Of a stretch of DNA of 20,304 nucleotides, positions 15,610 to 20,304 are shown piece by piece (the stretch's first letter is position 1; every line of letters begins with the position of its first letter). Location of the stretch: positions 1-20,304 of the forward strand of contig CAZOOA010000054.1 of NCBI GenBank assembly GCA_964581355.1, in the 5' to 3' direction. The translations under genes and the position numbers were made by a program. This stretch comes from CAZOOA01 sp964581355. GTDB taxonomy: Bacteria > Bacillota > Dethiobacteria > DTU022 > UBA8154. The notes beneath the pieces were generated by a model that had not been told where the DNA came from, did not search any database, and was given only the letters and a program-made list of their open reading frames with translations.

Positions 15610-16371
15610 TCATACTTCCCAAAGTAATGGATTGTCCATCCGGGGAAAAAGATAAGGCCAAAATTTTTCCGGCTCAACAGGAGACAATATCTTTCCACAG
15701 GTGGTAAGGTGCCCTTTAAAATAGCGGACTTGCTTAAGCCTTACTATTTTCAAATCCGCCACGGGGTCAAACTCTGAACCAAAAAGCTTGATCTCACCGT
15801 CACAGGCATAAACCAGTTCATTTTTTTGTTCGTTTTCCACAGCCACAAGAAATGGCCCATAAGCAAAACCACTGCCATCAGGCAAAAAGGAATACTTAAA
15901 ATGAAAGGCTGTAAAACCTGTATCTACCGGGTCTAACGGCTTTTGTTTCCCGGCCTGCATTTTCACAATTTCCTTGCCCATCCTTTTAACCGAAGCATTC
16001 ACTTCTTTCCACGACTGTTCAAAGACAACCTCAGCCATTTTTTTTGGTTCTGAATATATCTCCCGCCCAAAAATCAGGGCTGAGTCCGAGTTAACAGGCA
16101 TGGAGAAACAATACCAGCCATTACTTTCCCCGTACCTGCATGACAACCAAAAAGAAGCCCCCTGGAACCGCCCCACGCAGTTACTATCCATGTCAAATGC
16201 TGAAATCATCATTACCGGTTGAACGGGAGGCAATAAAAGGGGCGGTAGAATGCTGTTTATTATCTCCATTTCAGTGATACAGGTAAAAGAAACAATTTGT
16301 GCTGAAAAACTGGGCCTGGAAAAAACTTTTTTTATTTGGTCAACCTGTTCTCCTGTGCTTTTCTTATCCAA
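15610..16371 (-). CDS. Acetoacetate decarboxylase-family (ADC-like) protein
   Basis: A 253-residue protein of the acetoacetate decarboxylase superfamily. The key region FGREIYSEPKKMA (101-113) aligns with the GREL..PKK motif, so Lys110 is the expected Schiff-base lysine, Lys111 its neighbour, and Glu104 is conserved. Further support is GRFQGASFW at 68-76 and the length (ADC is about 245). True ADC makes acetone and CO2 from acetoacetate; other family members perform aldolase/dehydratase chemistry through the same lysine, so decarboxylation is not certain. The start is TTG at 16369-16371, with AAGGAAGG about 6 nt upstream and no in-frame ATG nearby. It is the first gene behind the leftward sigma-54 promoter at 16462-16479 and probably heads the seven-gene operon. 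Confidence 0.85.
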   Translation of the reverse strand: MDKKSTGEQVDQIKKVFSRPSFSAQIVSFTCITEMEIINSILPPLLLPPVQPVMMISAFDMDSNCVGRFQGASFWLSCRYGESNGWYCFSMPVNSDSALIFGREIYSEPKKMAEVVFEQSWKEVNASVKRMGKEIVKMQAGKQKPLDPVDTGFTAFHFKYSFLPDGSGFAYGPFLVAVENEQKNELVYACDGEIKLFGSEFDPVADLKIVRLKQVRYFKGHLTTCGKILSPVEPEKFWPYLFPRMDNPLLWEV

Positions 16372-16461
16372 TGAAATCCTTCCTTTGTATAGTTAATTTA
16401 TTTTTTAAGCAGTTGATTGGCATTTTTAAAAGTTTTGACAAAGTCGGTTTCAAGTTATTTA

Positions 16462-16479
16462 TTGCAATATTTATGCCAT
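16462..16479 (-). promoter_or_regulatory. Sigma-54 promoter for the leftward seven-gene operon
   Basis: Read on the minus strand: ATGGCAT, five bases (AAATA), then TTGCAA. GG and GC are exactly 12 bp apart. The only departure from TGGCAC-N5-TTGC is T for the last C of the -24 box. The predicted start near 16452 gives a leader of about 80 nt to the TTG start of the ADC-like gene. Confidence 0.78.
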
Positions 16480-16621
16480 TTTAACTTATGTCCTTTGGGA
16501 GTCCTTATAAAAACCAAATGCAAAACTTCGGTTTGGGGTTATGTTTACTTCATTTACTATGCTGCTTAATCTTTTTACCCCAGGGAAAAACCCGGCAAGC
16601 AACAACTAGCGGTCAAAATGT

Positions 16622-16636
16622 GTGTTTTTGCAACAC
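16622..16636. promoter_or_regulatory. Candidate activator site (GTGTT-N5-AACAC)
   Basis: A perfect 5-bp inverted repeat about 145 bp from the leftward -24 box and about 210 bp from the rightward one, a normal range for sigma-54 enhancer sites. The complementary strand contains GCAAAAACA, and a related GCAAAAAACA occurs at 7849-7858, about 55 bp upstream of the third sigma-54 promoter. The role is inferred from position only. Confidence 0.35.
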
Positions 16637-16782
16637 CCTCCCTAAAACAGTGGCCCACAATAGAACACCGTCAGCTGCCCTTTTCACTATACAAAGCAAA
16701 AACAGCTAACGTGCCCTGTTTAATAATCACTTATTATAAACCTACAAAATTAGTGGAATTCAGTAAAAACAAAACACAGTAT

Positions 16783-16805
16783 GTGGCTATATGGCGTGGC
16801 TATAT
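16783..16805. repeat. Tandem 10-bp direct repeat upstream of the acyl-CoA dehydrogenase promoter
   Basis: GTGGCTATAT occurs at 16783-16792 and 16796-16805, exact copies with a 13-bp period, ending 38 bp before the sigma-54 -24 box. It is a candidate protein-binding site; no factor can be named. Confidence 0.5.
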
Positions 16806-16843
16806 ATTTCACTAATTCAAAAAATGCATCATTTTCAAAATTT

Positions 16844-16860
16844 TTGGCACTATTATTGCA
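16844..16860 (+). promoter_or_regulatory. Sigma-54 promoter for the acyl-CoA dehydrogenase/symporter operon
   Basis: TTGGCAC at 16844-16850, five bases, then TTGCA at 16856-16860, with GG and GC 12 bp apart: a full match to TGGCAC-N5-TTGC. The predicted start near 16871 gives a leader of about 30 nt before the ATG at 16901. The palindrome ATTGCAAT overlaps the -12 box (16855-16862) and recurs at 16868-16875 across the predicted start. Confidence 0.88.
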
Positions 16861-16885
16861 ATGTTTAATTGCAATTCATAAAAAC

Positions 16886-16893
16886 AAAGGAGG
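16886..16893 (+). promoter_or_regulatory. Shine-Dalgarno site fixing the acyl-CoA dehydrogenase start
   Basis: AAAGGAGG lies 7 nt before the ATG at 16901. The frame is open 40 codons further upstream, but that stretch runs through the sigma-54 promoter and is not coding. Confidence 0.9.
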
Positions 16894-16900
16894 CTTTTTG

Positions 16901-18037
16901 ATGGAGAACCATTTCACAGAAGTGGATATAGAAAAAGAAAGTTTATTGAAAACAATTAATGAGTTTGCCCAAAATAAGATAATCCCTGATTGTGAAAACT
17001 GGGAAGAAGACGGGACCTTTCCCAGGAAAATATTTGAAGAGTTGGGTGCACTGGGCTTTATGGGTATGCTTGTATCAGAAGAGCACGAAGGAACTGAGCT
17101 TCCATGGACCTATGTAGCCTCCATTCTTGAAGAGCTGGCCAGGCACTATGCACCTGTCGCAGCATATCTCGGTGTGCATAATATGGTGGCTCACATTCTC
17201 AATTGTTATGCAAATAATTTGCAAAAATCGAGATGGTTATCAGCACTGGCAACAGGCAAGAAACTTGGAGCTTTTGCCCTTACAGAACCTAATGCAGGTT
17301 CAGATGTTGCATCCATGAAAACAAACGCCACAAAAAATGGAGACCGGTATATTTTAAACGGCACAAAAACATTCATTACTGCAGGTGGAGAAGCAGATTA
17401 TTACATTGTATTTGCACGAATTGAGGGAAGCGGAATAAGCTCATTTATGGTGGAGAAAGGTGCAAAGGGGTTTGAATTTGGCAGCAAGGAAAAGAAAATG
17501 GGGTATTATACTTCTACAACAACAGAACTCTATTTTAACGATTGCTCCCTGCCTGCTGACAACCTGGTTGGGAAAGAAGGGGAAGGTTTAAAGCACTCCC
17601 TCTCCGCTCTGGACGGCGGCCGGCTCGAAACAGCTTCCGTTGCCCTGGGAATTGCCCAGGCGGCGCTGGAAATAAGCATAGATTACGCCCGGGAAAGAAA
17701 ACAATTTGGAAGAGCCATTTCAGACTTTCAGGCAATCCAGTTTATGCTGGCAGACATCCAGATTGGCATTTCTGCAGCCAGGTTGTTAATCAACAACGCT
17801 GCAGCACTGCTGGATAACAAACAAAAAGCAAACCTGGAAGCTTCCATTGCAAAATGTTTTGCCACAGATATGGCTATGCAGGTCACAACAGATGCAGTGC
17901 AAATCCTGGGTGGTTACGGTTACATGAAAGATTACAAGGTGGAACGGCTGATGCGAGAGGCAAAACTTGGACAAATTGTAGAAGGAACAAACCAAATCCA
18001 AAGACTTGTTATCGCCAGGGAACTTTTAAAAAAATAA
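16901..18037 (+). CDS. Acyl-CoA dehydrogenase (short-chain type)
   Basis: A 378-residue FAD enzyme that would introduce an alpha-beta double bond into an acyl-CoA and pass electrons to an electron-transfer flavoprotein (none is encoded here). It has the family signatures ALTEPNAGSD at 126-135, GTKTFIT at 154-160, the ARERKQFGR block at 263-271, QILGGYGY at 334-341, and the catalytic base Glu361 in VEGTNQIQ, the position used by short- and medium-chain enzymes. Length matches butyryl-CoA dehydrogenase. It is the first gene after the rightward sigma-54 promoter and is followed on the same strand by the symporter pair. The exact substrate (straight, branched or aromatic side chain) is not readable. 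Confidence 0.95.
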   Translation: MENHFTEVDIEKESLLKTINEFAQNKIIPDCENWEEDGTFPRKIFEELGALGFMGMLVSEEHEGTELPWTYVASILEELARHYAPVAAYLGVHNMVAHILNCYANNLQKSRWLSALATGKKLGAFALTEPNAGSDVASMKTNATKNGDRYILNGTKTFITAGGEADYYIVFARIEGSGISSFMVEKGAKGFEFGSKEKKMGYYTSTTTELYFNDCSLPADNLVGKEGEGLKHSLSALDGGRLETASVALGIAQAALEISIDYARERKQFGRAISDFQAIQFMLADIQIGISAARLLINNAAALLDNKQKANLEASIAKCFATDMAMQVTTDAVQILGGYGYMKDYKVERLMREAKLGQIVEGTNQIQRLVIARELLKK

Positions 18038-18070
18038 TTACGTGCGCCCGGTGATTCAACTTTGAGGTGG

Positions 18071-18083
18071 CCTGCCAGGCAGG
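18071..18083. repeat. Short perfect palindrome between acyl-CoA dehydrogenase and symporter genes
   Basis: CCTGCC-A-GGCAGG forms a 6-bp inverted repeat around a single base, 33 bp after the dehydrogenase stop codon. No U-tract follows, so it is more likely an operator or an RNA-processing/stability stem than a terminator. The surrounding 166-bp gap has no other supported gene. Confidence 0.4.
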
Positions 18084-18203
18084 AAAAAGATGATATCAAT
18101 TTACGTTAACAATAAAAACGTTTTTCAGGGGGTGGATAACACCTACAAATTATTGCTTCAGGACCAGTATCATATAAATTTCTTAATCGAGGGAGGTGTT
18201 GGT

Positions 18204-18344
18204 ATGAATTGGGCGGCAGTTTTAACCTTTCTTCATCCACTGCTTACCATGATTGTCTGCAGTGCATGGATACTTCTAATCCTGAAAAAAGAGTATAAAC
18301 CATTTCTTGATGAAGAACATTTCAATGCAGAGAAAAATAACTGA
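18204..18344 (+). CDS. Small symporter accessory membrane protein (46 aa)
   Basis: A 46-residue peptide with one transmembrane helix (about residues 4-27, rich in Leu, Ile and Val) followed by a basic KKEYK stretch and an acidic, hydrophilic tail, so probably N-out/C-in by the positive-inside rule. It immediately precedes the sodium:solute symporter gene (15-bp gap), an arrangement seen for small symporter accessory subunits in other anaerobic Firmicutes. The frame is open 38 codons upstream to an ATG at 18090, but GGGAGGTG at 18191-18198 lies 5 nt before the ATG at 18204 and the upstream part has no membrane-protein character. It likely stabilises or modulates the symporter (inference). Confidence 0.8.
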   Translation: MNWAAVLTFLHPLLTMIVCSAWILLILKKEYKPFLDEEHFNAEKNN

Positions 18345-18359
18345 GGGAGGTAATGTAAA

Positions 18360-19946
18360 TTGACAGGCACAGTTTTTTGGATCACATTAGCCATTTATCT
18401 CTTTGTTGGTATTTTTGTTACCAGGTATATTAAAACGGCAGTCGATTACTACGTTATGGGCGGCAAAGCAAACCAGTGGCTTATTACCGGAACTCTTACC
18501 GCTACCTATATGAGTGCATCAACCATGATCGGAATTGCAGGAATCGTCTACCTAAACGGACCGCCAATATTCATGCTTGTCTATGGCAGCTGGATTGGTT
18601 TGGTGGCAGCGATGCTTTATTCGGGTCGTCGACTGCGAGCCATGGGTGCCATGACCATGCCTGATTACCTGGAAAACCGTTTCGGATCCAGGGTCAGGAT
18701 AGCAGGGACAATCGCCATGATTGTCGGGTTATTTGCTTATGGATTAATCCAGGTTATGGGAGCAGCCGTCCTGCTGGCGGATGTTATCGGGTTGTCCTAC
18801 AACCAGATGGTTGTTATTTTTGGGTTGGCTCTTTTGGTATTTGTGGTCCTGGGAGGCATGTGGGGAGTTGTTACAACCGATACAATCATGCTGGTCACCA
18901 TGATTGTTGCCACCTTAGTGGTAGCGCCACTGGCCCTGGTAAAAGCCGGTGGAATGGAGGCCTTAACTTCTACCCTGCCAGGAATTGACCCTGCCTTCTG
19001 GAGTGCAGGCGGGGCTGCTTTAAACATGCCTTTAGGTTGGACTATCGGGCAGTGGCTTCTATGGGCCGTCTTTTTCATCGCAGCCCCATGGATTGTCAGC
19101 AGGAGCTTCCCCGCACGAGATGATTTTGCATTAATGAAAGGAACAGCTATTTCAACAATACTGGCATTAGTCTGTGTTACAATTTTCTTTCTAGGCGTCT
19201 CCAGCGTCTACGTAATCAACCCGGAAATTGACCCCGGGGACAGAGTGTTCGTCTGGACTTCACTGAACCTGGTCCATCCCTTCTGGGGAGGTCTTGGCCT
19301 GGCAGGTATGATGGCCGGCATTCTCTCTACGGCCTCAACTATTTTCATTTACGCCGGTTTCGCGCTTTCCAGGGACCTGTTTGAACGCATTACTCCAAAG
19401 CAATACTCGGATAGTCAGCGCATTCTTATCGCCCGGATCTGCCAGGCCATCATCGGTATTGGGGTCATTGTTGTAACATTGGCACGACCGCTGGCTATTT
19501 ACTGGATCGCTGCCTGGTCGGGAGGCATTTTTGCCACATCCTGGGCGCCGGTGATGATTTTAGGTTTTGAATGGAAACGTGTCACGGAGAAAGCTGCTTT
19601 AGTTGGAATGCTGGGAGGTGCAGCTTTTTACATTATCCTCTATGCTCTTGCCGAAGCAGGAACAGTTACCTTGCCGTTTATGCTGGATCCGGTTATCTTT
19701 GGCATCGTCTTTACATTTGTCCTAATGATTGTAGTCTCCTATATGTCAAAACTTTCCACCACAGAAATTGAAATGTATGAAAAGCAAAAAGCGATCAACC
19801 TGGCAGAGAAAACTATTAGAGAAGCACCAAGCTGGAGTTATGTTGTCAAAGAATATAAAAGCACAATTTTCGTTGCCGTTCTTTGCTCGGTCATTGCGAT
19901 CATTGTTTTCGGTTACCTGATGATCCGCATTGTCCCATATGTATAA
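18360..19946 (+). CDS. Sodium:solute symporter (SSS family)
   Basis: A 528-residue integral membrane protein with about 13 hydrophobic helices and the LeuT-type SSS signatures. GGMWGVVTTDTIMLV at 165-179 corresponds to the first family pattern. GLAGMMAGILSTASTIF at 313-329 carries the Ser/Thr residues that form the Na2 sodium site. It would import an organic acid, amino acid or similar solute with Na+. The start is TTG at 18360-18362, preceded by GGGAGGT at 9 nt; an ATG in between is followed at once by a stop codon. It lies downstream of the acyl-CoA dehydrogenase and the 46-residue accessory gene in a sigma-54-driven unit, which ties its substrate to the catabolic island. The substrate is unknown; panthothenate, proline and acetate carriers all belong to this family. 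Confidence 0.95.
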   Translation: MTGTVFWITLAIYLFVGIFVTRYIKTAVDYYVMGGKANQWLITGTLTATYMSASTMIGIAGIVYLNGPPIFMLVYGSWIGLVAAMLYSGRRLRAMGAMTMPDYLENRFGSRVRIAGTIAMIVGLFAYGLIQVMGAAVLLADVIGLSYNQMVVIFGLALLVFVVLGGMWGVVTTDTIMLVTMIVATLVVAPLALVKAGGMEALTSTLPGIDPAFWSAGGAALNMPLGWTIGQWLLWAVFFIAAPWIVSRSFPARDDFALMKGTAISTILALVCVTIFFLGVSSVYVINPEIDPGDRVFVWTSLNLVHPFWGGLGLAGMMAGILSTASTIFIYAGFALSRDLFERITPKQYSDSQRILIARICQAIIGIGVIVVTLARPLAIYWIAAWSGGIFATSWAPVMILGFEWKRVTEKAALVGMLGGAAFYIILYALAEAGTVTLPFMLDPVIFGIVFTFVLMIVVSYMSKLSTTEIEMYEKQKAINLAEKTIREAPSWSYVVKEYKSTIFVAVLCSVIAIIVFGYLMIRIVPYV

Positions 19947-19962
19947 ACAAGGAGAATCATTA

Positions 19963-19995
19963 AAGGGGTGGCTCCTTTTGTTAGAGCTGCCCCTT
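19963..19995 (+). terminator. Terminator-like hairpin after the symporter gene
   Basis: AAGGGGTGGCTC (19963-19974) pairs with GAGCTGCCCCTT (19984-19995) in an unbroken 12-bp stem, with two G-U pairs in RNA and a 9-nt loop, 16 bp past the symporter stop. There is no U-run downstream (AGTGCTTATAG), so it may act as a 3' stabilising stem or a weak terminator. Confidence 0.6.
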
Positions 19996-20049
19996 AGTGC
20001 TTATAGTACAATGTAATTGCTCAGTCAAATTTATTTTGCGCCACACGCC

Positions 20050-20134
20050 GCGAAGCAGGGGGACGGTTCTATCGCTTTCCCATTTGGTCCTTTGCTTCGA
20101 CCCGGAAGCGCCAGAACCGTTCACACGGCTTCGC
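20050..20134. repeat. Nested long hairpin, repeat-element-like
   Basis: Three nested inverted pairs: GCGAAGC (20050-20056) with GCTTCGC (20128-20134), ACGGTTCT (20063-20070) with AGAACCGT (20113-20120), and CGCTTTCC (20073-20080) with GGAAGCG (20104-20110, one bulge), closing on a 23-nt loop. The GGGGGACGGTTCT core resembles short repeats I recall from clostridial genomes; that is memory, not a search. It lies in the 248-bp gap between the symporter and peptidase genes, and its right end overlaps the 27-bp shared element. Confidence 0.6.
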
Positions 20135-20154
20135 TTGCAAGTAGTCCTGAGCAG
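20128..20154 (+). repeat. Copy 2 of the 27-bp element shared with 8020-8046
   Basis: Matches copy 1 at 22 of 27 positions and is followed by a duplicated GAGCAGAT and then CAGTTAA. It lies 40 bp upstream of the start of the next rightward gene, and its first seven bases form the outer right arm of the nested hairpin. Confidence 0.6.
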
Positions 20155-20194
20155 ATTGAGCAGATACAGTTAATTTAAACAAAGGATGAAAGTG

Positions 20195-20304
20195 ATGACT
20201 GAAACTTTCCGTTTTTCCGATGCAGAATTTTCCAATCGCATGGATAAGCTTAAAAAAAAGATGGAACAGAAAAACATAGACTTGGCCTTGATCCTGCATC
20301 CCCT
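20195..20304 (+). CDS. Start of a probable M24-family (Xaa-Pro) peptidase, truncated by the window edge
   Basis: Thirty-six residues are visible. The pattern FSDAEFSNRMDKLKKKMEQ followed by KNIDLALILHP matches the start of the creatinase N-terminal domain of M24 peptidases (a Phe..Arg...Leu helix followed by a hydrophobic strand). An in-frame ATG three codons earlier (20186) directly abuts AAAGG. The ATG at 20195 has that AAAGG at 9 nt, so I prefer it. The metal-binding catalytic half would lie beyond the window. It is separated from the symporter by a hairpin and a repeat, so it may be a separate transcription unit. The family call is tentative given the short fragment. Confidence 0.6.
   Translation, partial: MTETFRFSDAEFSNRMDKLKKKMEQKNIDLALILHP

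Larger units (their letters stand above)
16372..16900. other. Divergent control region between the ADC-like gene and acyl-CoA dehydrogenase
   Basis: A 529-bp AT-rich gap with no supported gene; short open frames here lack ribosome binding sites and family features. It holds a leftward sigma-54 promoter (16462-16479), a rightward one (16844-16860), a GTGTT-N5-AACAC inverted repeat (16622-16636), alternating TTTGG/CCAAA/TTTGG motifs (16494-16536), and a tandem 10-bp direct repeat (16783-16805). The size and layout fit a shared enhancer region for a sigma-54 activator lying between two divergent promoters. Confidence 0.75.

Noticed and set aside
16781..16900. 40-codon upstream extension of the acyl-CoA dehydrogenase.
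   Set aside because: It runs through the direct repeat and the sigma-54 promoter; AAAGGAGG fixes the start at 16901.
18090..18203. 38-codon extension of the small symporter accessory protein.
   Set aside because: The extra part is hydrophilic with only a weak ribosome site; the internal ATG at 18204 has a strong one and gives a normal small subunit.

Overview
The window looks like a piece of a low-to-mid GC, Gram-positive anaerobe of the Clostridia. A Peptococcaceae-type relative is my best guess. This rests on strong AGGAGG ribosome binding sites, frequent TTG starts, a Na+/solute symporter with a tiny accessory protein, a catabolic CoA-ester gene set, and sigma-54 promoters serving metabolic genes. 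No phylogenetic marker is present, so the assignment is inference. I see no tRNA, rRNA, CRISPR array, transposase or phage gene.

Layout. (1) Minus strand, 7825 down to 9: E1-alpha, E1-beta and E2 of an acetoin/2-oxoacid-type dehydrogenase complex, an acyl-CoA synthetase, a short-chain dehydrogenase with an enlarged active-site insertion, and a cNMP/CBS/DUF294 nucleotidyltransferase-like regulator. (2) Plus strand, 8119-9150: a lone zinc alcohol dehydrogenase with its own sigma-54 promoter (7913-7929), a leader of about 180 nt, and a strong terminator (9189-9222). (3) Minus strand, 16371 down to 9240: seven tightly spaced genes encoding an acetoacetate-decarboxylase-family protein, a short-chain dehydrogenase, a PaaK-like CoA ligase, an acyl-CoA synthetase, a 3-hydroxyacyl-CoA dehydrogenase, and an SCP2-type thiolase with its DUF35 zinc-ribbon partner. 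(4) A 529-bp divergent control region (16372-16900) with two back-to-back sigma-54 promoters. (5) Plus strand, 16901-19946: acyl-CoA dehydrogenase, a 46-residue membrane accessory protein and a sodium:solute symporter. (6) A terminator-like hairpin, a nested repeat-like hairpin, and the start of a probable M24 (Xaa-Pro) peptidase gene that runs off the window.

How it may work together (inference). The symporter would import an organic acid or related substrate. One or more of the three AMP-forming ligases would make the CoA ester. The acyl-CoA dehydrogenase, 3-hydroxyacyl-CoA dehydrogenase and thiolase/DUF35 pair would shorten it. The alcohol dehydrogenases would oxidise hydroxyl intermediates, the decarboxylase-family protein would act on a keto-acid or related intermediate, and the E1/E2 complex would convert a 2-oxo acid or acyloin to an acyl-CoA. 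No enoyl-CoA hydratase and no lipoamide dehydrogenase (E3) are encoded here, so either the route is unusual or those activities come from elsewhere. Three near-consensus sigma-54 promoters at the outer ends of three transcription units suggest one enhancer-binding regulator, not encoded in the window, switching on most of the island. The substrate cannot be read from the sequence.
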